The notes: generated by a model not told the origin, from the sequence alone. Shown: positions 1 to 9,249, numbered from the stretch's first letter. The stretch: DNA of 56,756 nucleotides from an uncultured Lachnospiraceae bacterium (GCA_902760415.1 CACWGK010000005.1:1-56756), one strand, 5' to 3'. Numbers and translations are program-made.

Positions 1-21
1 GATACTGAGGAGGGTGAATAG
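1..21 (+). CDS. C-terminal tail of an upstream gene (partial)
   Basis: The first seven codons read D-T-E-E-G-E-stop in the frame ending with TAG at 19-21, directly abutting the next ATG at 22. The next gene's ribosome binding site (AGGAGGG, 8-14) lies inside this tail, the pattern of a tightly coupled operon. If the next gene is a Wadjet-type ATPase, this would be the small JetB-like or JetA-like subunit. Too little is present to identify it. Confidence 0.5.
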   Translation, partial: DTEEGE

Positions 22-3000
22 ATGCCTAGTATCAACCGAATCAGAGTTAATAACGTAAAGTACAACTTCGGTACACAAGGGTATGATGATTTCTCTATGA
101 GGATGTACGGACGCAATACACTCTACGACCTTGCGAATGGAGGTGGTAAGAGTGTGCTTATGCTGCTTCTTATGCAGAATCTGATACCTAATTGTACGCT
201 TGATGATAAACAGCCTATAGAGAAGTTATTCCGTGATCCTAGCAATACAGTAATCCATAGTCTTATAGAGTGGAAGCTTGATCCTTGTGATATCAAGGAA
301 GGCATGAGATATATGACTACTGGCTTCGCTGCCAGAAAGGCTGCGACTATGGAGACTGAAGGAGAAGAGAACTCCAGTCAGACTGCTCAGATAGAGTATT
401 TCAACTACGTTATCTTCTATAGAGATTATAATAAAAATGACATTATTAACCTTCCGCTTGTGAAGGATAACGAACACATTTCTTACAAAGCACTTAGAAA
501 TTATCTCCACGATTTGTCTCGAAATGATAAGAATCTTCTTGTCTATATTTTTGACAGAAAGGGTGAATATCAGAGATTTATAGCTGACTACGGTCTATAT
601 GAGAGTCATTGGGAGATAGTCAGAGGAATCAACAGAACTGAGGGACATGTAAGAACATATTTTGAGACAAACTATAAGACTACTCGCCGTGTTATAGAAG
701 ACCTTCTTATCGAAGAGATTATTGAGAAGGCATATATGACAAAGACTGAGCGTGAGACAGGTAAGACAGAGAATACTGTATCACTGCTGATGACTATTCA
801 GGAGGAACTTAAGAGTCTTGCTGAGAAGAAGAAGGGGATACAGACCTATGATCATGAGCAAGAACTGGTTAAGCTGCTTGTGGACAGAATAGATTCATTT
901 ATGGCTCTTTATACAGAGCAGGAGGATACTGCGAAGGCTGCAGGCCAGATCCTTGTAACTCTGAATAAAGAGAAAGAAGGCAGAGAGGCAAGACTTGAAG
1001 CGCTGACAGCAAATGTGGCTGAAGCAGAGGAAAAACTTAGAGATACTAAGGAACTTGTTGAGATACTGAAGATATATCGTGATATCGAAGAGCTCGAGAA
1101 AAGAAATGAACTGATCGAAGAAAAGGAAGCTCAGTCTAAGAAATTGACATCTGATATGGAGCTTCAGGATCAGTCCTATAGATATAAGTCAGCTATACAG
1201 TCATATCTTTCTCTTAAGAAGGCGAAGAGTGAACTAGGTCTACTTCAGAATGAGAAGAAGGATATTCCAAAGGGTGCCTCTGATGTATATACAGTTGTAG
1301 CAAATATCCGAGACAGAATGGATAATGCTCTGGCACAGATGGAGGAGAAGAAGCAGTCTGTTATAGAGAAGCAGACAGTTCTTAAAGAAGAGATAGATAG
1401 TCTTAATAAGGAAAAGGCTGAGGCAGAGACAGAAGTCGCTGTATCTAGCAGTAGACTTGATTATCTGGATAAGGATATAGAGGCTGAGAATAAGAATCTT
1501 GCTTCTATGCAGGACGAAGTTGATTATGCCCTCCTTATGGATCCAGCTGGTTCCATAAGAGAAGAGACGAAGCTTTTAAATGATAGCGAAGACCGTGCTG
1601 TAACCCTTAGAAAGAATCTTGAAGATATGGGATACGAGAAGGGTGAATATCAGACACGCATTGAGGATGTGACATCAAAGCTTCGTGACCTTGAGATGGA
1701 AGAAAAGAATCTGGAGAAGAAGGCAGAGGAATATAGAGAGTGTAAGGATAAGTTTAAATCACTATGCTCCATATATGCAGATGATGTTAAGGCTTCTCCT
1801 GAAGATGTAGAGAAGAGACTTACAGACAGACTCAGTGATACAGTGATAAATGTATATGAGCTGGGGAATGTACTCCGAAAGCTCGAAGATAGAGAAAAAG
1901 ATATCCGAGAAGGCAAGCTGATAGAAGAGTCTGAAGGTGTAAAGAAGGTTATGGATTATCTCTTTACAAGACAGGGCAAGAGTTCTATGCATGGAATGGA
2001 TTATCTTGCAGCACTGCCTGAGGATAAGAGAGAAGCTCTTCTTATGAAGACACCCGGTATAGCTTACGGAGTTGTAGTTGAGAATCTTAAGGAACTTCTT
2101 GAAGATCCAGGACTTATGGAACTTGGACTGAATGAAGAAATATATCTCTATGATAGAGACCGTCTAAATGAAGCGTCTATACTTCTAGGAGATGGAGTAG
2201 AGGCAGTAAGACCAGCCCGTGAGTTCTTTGTTGATCCAAAGTTCATGGATCAGAAACTTAGACTTCTTGGAGCGGATCTTGATAATAGACAGGAAGAACT
2301 CAGGAATAGTGAAGTAATCTTAGAGACTCTTAGAGAGGATCTTGACTTTGTGAAACTCTTCCGAGAGAAGGGACTTCCAAGCGCTGAGGCTGAGTATGCT
2401 GAAGCTAAGGAAAAGAGTAAGGAAATCAGAAGCGAGCTTACCAGCCTTAAGGAAAAACTCGGAGCGCTTGAACTTAGTATAAATGAAACTGAAGGAAAAC
2501 TTCTGGATACTGAAAATGCAATAAAGAGATATCATACTGAACTGATCAGTCTAAATAATATAGTATCCATTCAGGACCGTATCTCTCAGCTTGGCCGTAC
2601 AAAAGATAAACTGAAGAAAGAGCGTAAAGAACTTCAGGGAAGAATTGAGAGTATCGTCTCTACACTTAGAACCAAAGATCTTAGTCTTCTGGAATTAAAT
2701 GCTGAACTAGAAAGTATTGATAAGGAAAAACTGAGTACTGAGCATAAGTGGGAAAACAAGTATGCAGTATACTATATGGAATCAACTCCATTTCCGAGAC
2801 TGGATATGGACGAGGCTCAGCTAGAGAAGGCATTTGAAGTAGCACTCGCTGGTAGTACAGATAGCAGAATGGCTATGGAGAAGGAAAAGCTTCTTCAGGA
2901 TACTCTGGCAAGTACTATAGAGCGTGAGACTAAAGCTATAGCAAAGCTTGGTGTAGATATCAGTCTTCTTGCTGATACAGATAAGAAGGAGGGACTTACT

Positions 3001-4428
3001 GCAGCAAGTGAAGAAGTCTTAGAGGCTACAAAACAGGAACTCGATAGATTACATAGAGATAGAGATAGTATCGAAAAAGAACTAAGTCTTATAAGAACTG
3101 AGAAGGCCAGAGTTGAAGGTAGTATAGAATATGCCAGGGAACGTCTGGGACAGGAGTTCGGAGAGACGGCTCTTGTCAGACTATCTGAGACTAAGGATAT
3201 ACAGGATAGCCAGAAGCTTCTGGATGATACGATCCTTATCAATAAGCAGCAGAGACAGGAGCTGGATAAATTAAAGGCAGAGCTTAAATCTGCTGAAGGA
3301 GCGGCTAGAGGAAATGATGATCTCATCCGTCTTGCTACTAGAATAGTTGAAGCAAATGCTATCGATATATCGGGACTTACACCACTTGAAAGTGTGGATG
3401 ATCTAGGCGATAAGTTTGATAGCTATCTATCAAGATATGATAAATTATCTAAGGATATAGATAGAGCAAAGGCAGATATGCTGAAGGTGAAGATGAGTGT
3501 ATTTGAAACTCTGAGTACCATGGGCGTAAATGAGCTTGCTATGTCTATAAGAGATGATGTAGTTATTCCTGAGAATAGAGTAGAGGCAGAGAAACTGCTG
3601 TCTCGACTAAGTGAAGTTATTAGTATCATTTCTCTTGAAAGAGATAGAGTGGAGAAGACTCTTGTCAGCATGCAGCAGCTGAAGGACAGCTTCGTAGATC
3701 AGTGCGTGGAGCGTTGTCTAGACGTTAAGTCTGAGCTGGATAAGCTTACAAAGCTTTCAGAGATTTCTATGGGTGAGAATAAGGTTCAAATGATACGACT
3801 CACAATTCCTTATGTGAAGGATGAGTTTATCAAGGACCGTATGTCTGACTATATCGACCAGATCGTTGAAGAAGTCGATAAGAAGGAAAGTGATGCAGAG
3901 AGACAGAAATTCCTGGGAAGCAGTCTTGCTATGAAGAAGCTCTTCTCAGTTATCGTTACTGATATGTCAAAGATTAAGCTTCTGCTTTATAAGAGAGAAA
4001 GAATTAAGGAACAGAGCCGTTATCTTAGATATGAAGAGGCTGTTGGCAGTACAGGACAGTCACAGGGTATCTATATACAGTTCCTTATCTCTATAATAAA
4101 TTATATAGCTGGTATGTATGCAGTGGCTGATAGCGGAGCAAGGTCCAAGACACTCTTCATAGATAACCCATTTGGAGCGGCTAAGGATATATATATATGG
4201 GAGCCAATCTTTACGTTGCTGGCTGAAAACTCATGTCAGCTGATAGTTCCTGCCAGAGGAGCAACTCCTGAGATTACAGGACGTTTCGATATCAATTATG
4301 TATTGGGACAGCAAATGACAGGAGACAGAACTACAACTGTTGTTGTGAACTATAGCAGCAAGACAAAGGGCGAGGAGCTTGAATATCGCGACCTTGATTA
4401 TCAGCAGCAGACCTTTGATTTTATATAA
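22..4428 (+). CDS. SMC/MukB-like coiled-coil ATPase, candidate Wadjet JetC
   Basis: A 1468-residue protein with ATPase halves at the two ends and about 1000 residues of charged, heptad-rich coiled coil between them, the layout of SMC, MukB and Wadjet JetC. The Walker A region is LANGGGKS (residues 37-44); the first glycine of the classical loop is Leu. Near the C-terminus are a signature-like STGQSQG (about 1343-1349) and a Walker B-like TLFIDNPFG (about 1377-1385) where Asn follows the Asp instead of the usual catalytic Glu. From memory, Lachnospiraceae carry such ATPases with JetA (DUF5716) and DUF6063 genes in Wadjet-type plasmid-defence operons; those partners would lie upstream, outside the window. 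No JetD nuclease follows. The ATG at 22 overlaps no other plausible start and has an AGGAGGG site 7 bases upstream. The SMC-like assignment is solid; the Wadjet assignment is inference. Confidence 0.72.
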   Translation: MPSINRIRVNNVKYNFGTQGYDDFSMRMYGRNTLYDLANGGGKSVLMLLLMQNLIPNCTLDDKQPIEKLFRDPSNTVIHSLIEWKLDPCDIKEGMRYMTTGFAARKAATMETEGEENSSQTAQIEYFNYVIFYRDYNKNDIINLPLVKDNEHISYKALRNYLHDLSRNDKNLLVYIFDRKGEYQRFIADYGLYESHWEIVRGINRTEGHVRTYFETNYKTTRRVIEDLLIEEIIEKAYMTKTERETGKTENTVSLLMTIQEELKSLAEKKKGIQTYDHEQELVKLLVDRIDSFMALYTEQEDTAKAAGQILVTLNKEKEGREARLEALTANVAEAEEKLRDTKELVEILKIYRDIEELEKRNELIEEKEAQSKKLTSDMELQDQSYRYKSAIQSYLSLKKAKSELGLLQNEKKDIPKGASDVYTVVANIRDRMDNALAQMEEKKQSVIEKQTVLKEEIDSLNKEKAEAETEVAVSSSRLDYLDKDIEAENKNLASMQDEVDYALLMDPAGSIREETKLLNDSEDRAVTLRKNLEDMGYEKGEYQTRIEDVTSKLRDLEMEEKNLEKKAEEYRECKDKFKSLCSIYADDVKASPEDVEKRLTDRLSDTVINVYELGNVLRKLEDREKDIREGKLIEESEGVKKVMDYLFTRQGKSSMHGMDYLAALPEDKREALLMKTPGIAYGVVVENLKELLEDPGLMELGLNEEIYLYDRDRLNEASILLGDGVEAVRPAREFFVDPKFMDQKLRLLGADLDNRQEELRNSEVILETLREDLDFVKLFREKGLPSAEAEYAEAKEKSKEIRSELTSLKEKLGALELSINETEGKLLDTENAIKRYHTELISLNNIVSIQDRISQLGRTKDKLKKERKELQGRIESIVSTLRTKDLSLLELNAELESIDKEKLSTEHKWENKYAVYYMESTPFPRLDMDEAQLEKAFEVALAGSTDSRMAMEKEKLLQDTLASTIERETKAIAKLGVDISLLADTDKKEGLTAASEEVLEATKQELDRLHRDRDSIEKELSLIRTEKARVEGSIEYARERLGQEFGETALVRLSETKDIQDSQKLLDDTILINKQQRQELDKLKAELKSAEGAARGNDDLIRLATRIVEANAIDISGLTPLESVDDLGDKFDSYLSRYDKLSKDIDRAKADMLKVKMSVFETLSTMGVNELAMSIRDDVVIPENRVEAEKLLSRLSEVISIISLERDRVEKTLVSMQQLKDSFVDQCVERCLDVKSELDKLTKLSEISMGENKVQMIRLTIPYVKDEFIKDRMSDYIDQIVEEVDKKESDAERQKFLGSSLAMKKLFSVIVTDMSKIKLLLYKRERIKEQSRYLRYEEAVGSTGQSQGIYIQFLISIINYIAGMYAVADSGARSKTLFIDNPFGAAKDIYIWEPIFTLLAENSCQLIVPARGATPEITGRFDINYVLGQQMTGDRTTTVVVNYSSKTKGEELEYRDLDYQQQTFDFI

Positions 4429-4469
4429 CTCATTTAGAATAATACGATACATCTACAAAAGGGCTCGAA

Positions 4470-5330
4470 ATGTACAAAATAGAAAGTAAAAATATACTCA
4501 CTCCACAGAATGGACTGAATATATATCGTGGACGAACTGAGGACTCTATATTACTTACAGAGATTCCGGGTGGCGATTCCATGGATATTGGTGTAAAGGT
4601 TGACGCCGCAGATCAGCTGGACACAGTTCTAAAGTCCAGGAGGAGCAAGAGTATCATATTGATGGGAAACCTTGGGGATCCTTATAACAAATATGAGGAA
4701 GAATATTGCCTGACCAGAAAATGTCTTAAGGTTATTGAGAATAACGACTACGGAGTTGTGATAACGACAAAGCAGTCACGTATCCTACGTGATATGGATA
4801 TCCTTCAAGGAATAGCGCGTAAGACCAAGTGTGCGGTTGAAATCAGTATTCCTACACTTGATGATAAGAAGCTTAAGAAGATTGAAGGCGAAGAGGTTAT
4901 CTCTATAAAAGAAAGATTTGAACTGATCAAGGAACTGACTAAGGAAGGAATAAGCATTTTGATTCAGCTTGCGCCTGTCATAACCTATGTAAATGATAAT
5001 GAACTTATGGACATAATAGAAGAACTTGCACAGTATGATATACTAGGTGTTGACCTTGGTGACCTGAGGCTGGCGATTAAGAAGTCTGTGCGTGATTTCT
5101 TCTATATGGAGTACCAGAAGAGATTTCCTAAGGAGTATCAAGCGTTTGATGAGGAATACTCCGGAAAGCCTGGAGAACTTACGCCAAGGGATTACAAGAA
5201 GGTACTGAGTGATATGACAGAGTTTTGTGACGAGCGAGGTATTATATCTTCATCCAGCAAGATAAAGGCATGGAAGAGACAGTACGAGAATAAAACTGAA
5301 GGGGAACAACTTTCATTTGAGTTTACATAA
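4470..5330 (+). CDS. Radical-SAM/spore photoproduct lyase-like protein lacking its cluster cysteines
   Basis: A 286-residue protein of the length and plan of the clostridial SPL-like radical SAM family. Family landmarks as I recall them: NIYRG near the N-terminus, GxxxDPYxxxExxxxLTR, a TKxxxIxRDxDIL segment, a PSxxER-like RFE segment and a DFFY segment. Here they appear as NIYRG, GNLGDPYNKYEEEYCLTR, TKQSRILRDMDIL, IKERFELIKEL and RDFFYMEY. Directly after NIYRG the family has C-x3-C-x2-C, which binds the 4Fe-4S cluster; here the same columns read R-TED-S-IL-L, so all three cysteines are gone, and no other C-x3-C-x2-C exists in the protein. It therefore cannot be a normal radical SAM enzyme. 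It lies 41 bases after the SMC-like ATPase on the same strand, probably in one transcript. The intact frame argues for a maintained non-catalytic role, which is inference. Confidence 0.75.
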   Translation: MYKIESKNILTPQNGLNIYRGRTEDSILLTEIPGGDSMDIGVKVDAADQLDTVLKSRRSKSIILMGNLGDPYNKYEEEYCLTRKCLKVIENNDYGVVITTKQSRILRDMDILQGIARKTKCAVEISIPTLDDKKLKKIEGEEVISIKERFELIKELTKEGISILIQLAPVITYVNDNELMDIIEELAQYDILGVDLGDLRLAIKKSVRDFFYMEYQKRFPKEYQAFDEEYSGKPGELTPRDYKKVLSDMTEFCDERGIISSSSKIKAWKRQYENKTEGEQLSFEFT

Positions 5331-5333
5331 TAT

Positions 5334-5350
5334 ATGAATCTGAGATTCAT
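5334..5350 (+). repeat. Perfect inverted repeat upstream of malic enzyme
   Basis: ATGAATCT and AGATTCAT flank a single G, 51 bases before the malic enzyme start. There is no T-run, so it is more like an operator than a terminator. A TATTAT that could be a -10 box follows at 5355-5360, without a clear -35. Confidence 0.4.
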
Positions 5351-5401
5351 TTGATATTATAGAAAATACATTTAGATTTTTATTAATGGAGGAATATAAA
5401 A

Positions 5402-6574
5402 ATGGATTACAATGCAGCAAGTTTAAAGATGCACGAGGAAGCAGGTGGAAAGCTTGAGGTTGCACTCAAGGTTCCAGTAGAAACAAAGGATGATCTCTCA
5501 ACAGCTTATACCCCAGGTGTTGCAGAACCATGTAGAAAGATCGCTGAAAACCCAGATGATGCTTATAAGTACACACTTAAGCAGAATACAGTTGCAGTAG
5601 TATCTGACGGTACAGCAGTTCTTGGTCTTGGAGATATTGGTCCTCTTGCAGCTATACCTGTTATGGAAGGAAAGTCAGTTCTCTTCAAGAGATTCGGAAA
5701 TGTTGATGCATTTCCTATCTGTATAGATACAAAGGACACAGAAGAGATTATTGAGACAGTTAAGAGACTTGCTCCATCATTTGGTGGAATCAACCTTGAG
5801 GATATTGCAGCTCCAAGATGTTTCGAGATTGAAGCAAGACTTAAGGAAGAACTTGATATTCCTGTATTCCATGATGATCAGCACGGTACAGCTATCGTAG
5901 TTGCTGCAGGTCTTACAAATGCTCTTAAGCTTATTGGAAAAAAGTGGGAAGATTGTTCAGCAGTAATAAGTGGTGCTGGTTCAGCTGGTATCTCTATCTG
6001 CAAGCTTCTTCAGAGCTTTGGACTCGGAAATGTAGTACTCGTAGATAGTAAGGGTGCACTTGTTGATGGTGATCCTAGACTTAACTCGGCTAAGCAGGAG
6101 ATTGCAGCTGTAACTAATAAGAATAAGGAGTCAGGAAGTCTGGCAGATGTTATCAAGGGTAAGGATATCTTTATCGGAGTATCTGCTCCAGGACTTGTAA
6201 CCGCAGATATGGTTAGATCTATGGCTAGTGATCCAATCGTCTTTGCTATGGCTAACCCAACTCCAGAGATTATGCCAGATGAGGCAAAAGAGGGTGGTGC
6301 AAGAATCGTTGCTACAGGACGTTCTGACTTCCCTAACCAGATTAACAATGTTCTTGTATTCCCTGGTATCTTCAGAGGTGCCCTCGATGCAAGAGCTAGA
6401 GCTATTACAGAGCCTATGAAGGAAGCAGCTGCTAGAGCTATCGCATCTATCGTAACTGATGATGAACTTTCAGAAGAGTACATCATTCCAGATGCATTTA
6501 ACGAAAATGTTGCTAAGGTTGTTGCCAAGGCTGTTGCTGATGAGGCACGTAGATCAGGTATCAGCAAGCTGTAA
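5402..6574 (+). CDS. NAD(P)-dependent malic enzyme (oxaloacetate-decarboxylating)
   Basis: A 390-residue short-form malic enzyme, which oxidatively decarboxylates malate to pyruvate and CO2 in the cytoplasm. Visible landmarks are YTPGVAEPC near residue 40, the VVSDGTAVLGLGDIG segment, NLEDIAAPRCF, the metal-binding HDDQHGTA segment, and the nucleotide-binding GAGSAGISICKLL at about 185-200. Size matches bacterial short forms rather than the MaeB-phosphotransacetylase fusion. The start at 5402 follows GGAGGA with good spacing. It stands between the degenerate SPL-like gene and a BMP-domain protein, with citrate synthase three genes on, so the neighbourhood has a C4/C6 acid theme. NAD versus NADP preference cannot be told from sequence alone. 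Confidence 0.93.
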   Translation: MDYNAASLKMHEEAGGKLEVALKVPVETKDDLSTAYTPGVAEPCRKIAENPDDAYKYTLKQNTVAVVSDGTAVLGLGDIGPLAAIPVMEGKSVLFKRFGNVDAFPICIDTKDTEEIIETVKRLAPSFGGINLEDIAAPRCFEIEARLKEELDIPVFHDDQHGTAIVVAAGLTNALKLIGKKWEDCSAVISGAGSAGISICKLLQSFGLGNVVLVDSKGALVDGDPRLNSAKQEIAAVTNKNKESGSLADVIKGKDIFIGVSAPGLVTADMVRSMASDPIVFAMANPTPEIMPDEAKEGGARIVATGRSDFPNQINNVLVFPGIFRGALDARARAITEPMKEAAARAIASIVTDDELSEEYIIPDAFNENVAKVVAKAVADEARRSGISKL

Positions 6575-6632
6575 ATATAAACTGATAAATGTAGCATTTA
6601 ACATATGTCCATATTAGGAAGAAGGGGAAAGT

Positions 6633-8654
6633 ATGTCTTTTGTTCTATATGATAAAGCGAAGAAAATGGGGGCTAAGGCTTATAAGAGAGCTGTTGCTGA
6701 TGGACGTTACCCATTTCTTCCGGTGCTTGATGACATTATCGATAAGGATAGTATCGCAAAAGAGATGAATCTTGGACTAGTGGATATACCACTTTCAAGA
6801 GTTGTCGGAACAAGTAGTGCTGGAAGAACTCAGGCCTTTGCATCTAACTTTATGCCACTTATGCAAAATGGCTCAGAGTTTGCAAGCAAATGGTCTATGC
6901 TTTGTGATGCTCACGTTGATGAGGGTATCAGGGATGCAATCAAGGTATATGAGTACTTGAACTTTTACTATGTCGTAGAAGGTAACAAGCGAGTTAGTGT
7001 TCTTAAGTTCTTTGGAGCGGATTCGATTCCTGCATTTGTAACCAGAAAGATTCCAAAGCTGACAGACGATGAACTTGTTAAGGCCTACTATGAATATATG
7101 GAGTTCAATAGAAAGACAGGTGTTAATTATATTCGTTTCACACATGAGGGCGAGTATAAGAGACTCATGGATCAGGTCAGAATTGCTCCAAAGCATGGTG
7201 GTGAATATGAGGAACATGAGACAGTTTCTGAGCTTATAAATGCAAATGATACGGCAGAGGGAGTAAGCTCTGCTATCAGAACTGACTTAACTAAGATATG
7301 GAGCGATGATACGCTTCTTGAGTTAAAAGCTGCATATAAAAGATTTGAAAAAGCCTTTCGAATAAAGGGAGGAGTGGATCTCCATGATGTAAGTACGGGA
7401 GATGCATTTCTTGCCTTTATAGAAGTTAAGGGATTTGATGAAGTGTGCGATATGAGTCTGGGTGAGATTCAGAATGGTATCGCTGCTATGTGGGAAGAGT
7501 TTCTGGTTATAAATGAGAAATATGAGGTTGAGGTTTCACTGACACCTCCGGAAGAGAAGAAGAATGTTCTGTCTTCGATTCTGTCTCCTAACTATTCGGC
7601 TGCAAAGCCTCTTAAGATAGCATTTATCTATGATGGTGATCCATCTGAATCTGATTGGAGATATTCTCACGAACTGGGACGTAATTATATTAAGGAAGTC
7701 TATGGGGAGAAGCTTGTGGCCCTTAAGATTACTGGTGCGAGTACGGAAGAAGAGATTATCAAGGCTATAGATGATCTGGTTGAAAATCATGGTGTTGAAG
7801 TTATCTTTACGCTTAATGCGCAGGCGGTTAATGCCAGCCTTAAATGTGCTATCAAGTATCCGGAAGTTAAGATACTTAACTGTTCACTGAATACTTCTCA
7901 TAGATATATAAGAACCTATGATGCTCGTCTCTATGAGGCAAAGTTCCTCTCGGGAATGGTAGCAGGTTCCCTTACTAAGACAGATAAGGTTGGATATATC
8001 GCGGATTATCCGATCTATGGTGTAATAGCCAATATTAATGCATTTGCAATAGGCGCACGTTTAGTAAATCCAAATTGCAAGGTATATCTACAATGGACTT
8101 CAACAAGGAAGGACCAAAATACGGATGTATATAACTCTCTTAAGGAGGAGGGCGTAGATATCATAGCTGATCAGGATATGATCACACCTAGTCGTGCATC
8201 TAGAAAGTTTGGTCTGTATAGAATTACAAGTAATGGACCAGAAAATCTTACAATGAGCGTATATAACTGGGGCAAGCTATATGAGAGAATTATCAATCTT
8301 GTGATGCAGGGAGCCTATTCCAGTGCGGATGCAGATAGCGAGAGCAAACCAATAAATTATTGGTGGGGTCTTTCTGCAGGGGTGGTTGACATAATTCTAT
8401 CTGAAAAGGTGCCTGCAGACACTAGACGACTTGTTAAACTCATAAAGAAACTTATCATGAAGGACCAGTTCTCTCCATTCTGGGGTGAGATATATTCTCA
8501 GGACGGTAAACTCAGAACCGAGGAAGGCGTCGATATGGATGCTGATGATATCATTAAGATGAACTGGTTAGTTGATAATGTAGTAGGAGAGATTCCTGGC
8601 ATCGATGAATTGGATGAATCAGCTCGTGAATTAGTTGAGATGAAGGGTGTATAA
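6633..8654 (+). CDS. Cytosolic BMP-family binding protein with ParB-like N-terminal domain
   Basis: A 673-residue protein with no signal peptide, lipobox or membrane span. Residues ~325-615 form a BMP/PnrA-like periplasmic-binding fold (KIAFIYDGDPSESDW, the YEAKFLSGMVAGSLTKTDKVGY stretch, then GVDIIADQD), normally the nucleoside- or lipid-binding lipoprotein of an ABC importer. Residues ~40-140 carry a ParB/Srx-like segment ending VVEGNKRVSVLKFFGA, which resembles the DGNHRV motif of ParB-type domains. There is no importer permease or ATPase beside it. The next gene, a metallophosphoesterase, begins 4 bases after its stop. The absence of an export signal implies an intracellular ligand sensor or enzyme instead of a transport protein; that role is inference. 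Start 6633 has a GGGGAAAG site upstream. Confidence 0.8.
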   Translation: MSFVLYDKAKKMGAKAYKRAVADGRYPFLPVLDDIIDKDSIAKEMNLGLVDIPLSRVVGTSSAGRTQAFASNFMPLMQNGSEFASKWSMLCDAHVDEGIRDAIKVYEYLNFYYVVEGNKRVSVLKFFGADSIPAFVTRKIPKLTDDELVKAYYEYMEFNRKTGVNYIRFTHEGEYKRLMDQVRIAPKHGGEYEEHETVSELINANDTAEGVSSAIRTDLTKIWSDDTLLELKAAYKRFEKAFRIKGGVDLHDVSTGDAFLAFIEVKGFDEVCDMSLGEIQNGIAAMWEEFLVINEKYEVEVSLTPPEEKKNVLSSILSPNYSAAKPLKIAFIYDGDPSESDWRYSHELGRNYIKEVYGEKLVALKITGASTEEEIIKAIDDLVENHGVEVIFTLNAQAVNASLKCAIKYPEVKILNCSLNTSHRYIRTYDARLYEAKFLSGMVAGSLTKTDKVGYIADYPIYGVIANINAFAIGARLVNPNCKVYLQWTSTRKDQNTDVYNSLKEEGVDIIADQDMITPSRASRKFGLYRITSNGPENLTMSVYNWGKLYERIINLVMQGAYSSADADSESKPINYWWGLSAGVVDIILSEKVPADTRRLVKLIKKLIMKDQFSPFWGEIYSQDGKLRTEEGVDMDADDIIKMNWLVDNVVGEIPGIDELDESARELVEMKGV

Positions 8655-8658
8655 CTGA

Positions 8659-9249
8659 ATGAAGATTCTTGCGCTGGCAGATGTTGAATCTAGATATCTG
8701 TGGGATTTTTTTGAGAAAACTAAATTAGATGGTATAGACCTTATTCTTTCAGCTGGCGATCTGGCTCCTCAGTATCTGGAGTTTCTAGCTACTTATTCGA
8801 AGGTTCCGATACTTTATGTTCATGGTAATCATGATGGCTGTTACAATGATACTCCTCCAGGAGGTTGTATCTGTGTTGATGGTGATATATATGAGTATCA
8901 GGGCCTAAGAATTATGGGACTGGGCGGTAGTATGTGTTATAATTATAGTGGTTTTCAGTATACGGACCGTCAGATGACTCAGAGATATCTAAAGATGAAA
9001 CCTAAGATATGGAGAAAGAAGGGAGTAGATATACTTCTTACTCATAGTCCTGCGAAGGGATTCCATGATGGCTCAGATATGCCACATATGGGTTTCACTT
9101 GTTTTAATACTATACTTCAAAAGTATGAGCCAAAGCTTTTTGTTCATGGTCATGTTCATATGACCTACGGACGTGACTTTAAGCGTGAGGCTATGTATAA
9201 TAATACCAGAGTAATAAATGCATTTGAGAGATATATTATCGAAATATAA
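8659..9249 (+). CDS. Small calcineurin-like metallophosphoesterase
   Basis: A 196-residue metallophosphoesterase. The dinuclear-metal motifs appear in order: AD-V-E near residue 8 (where the textbook motif is D-x-H), SAGDLAP (~30), VHGNHD (~55), LLTHSPAKG (~120) and FVHGHVHM (~158). The Glu in place of His in the first motif is, as far as I recall, common in this small clostridial subgroup. It is almost fused to the preceding BMP-domain gene (4-base gap), so the two are likely co-translated and may share a substrate, perhaps a nucleotide or nucleoside. The substrate is not predictable from sequence. Confidence 0.85.
   Translation: MKILALADVESRYLWDFFEKTKLDGIDLILSAGDLAPQYLEFLATYSKVPILYVHGNHDGCYNDTPPGGCICVDGDIYEYQGLRIMGLGGSMCYNYSGFQYTDRQMTQRYLKMKPKIWRKKGVDILLTHSPAKGFHDGSDMPHMGFTCFNTILQKYEPKLFVHGHVHMTYGRDFKREAMYNNTRVINAFERYIIEI

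Noticed and set aside
2895-3326. 143-codon minus-strand frame in the SMC-like gene
   Set aside because: It mirrors the repetitive coiled-coil codons; Ser/Leu-rich without initiation signals.
6010-6597. 195-codon minus-strand frame across malic enzyme
   Set aside because: Antisense shadow of a strongly conserved enzyme.
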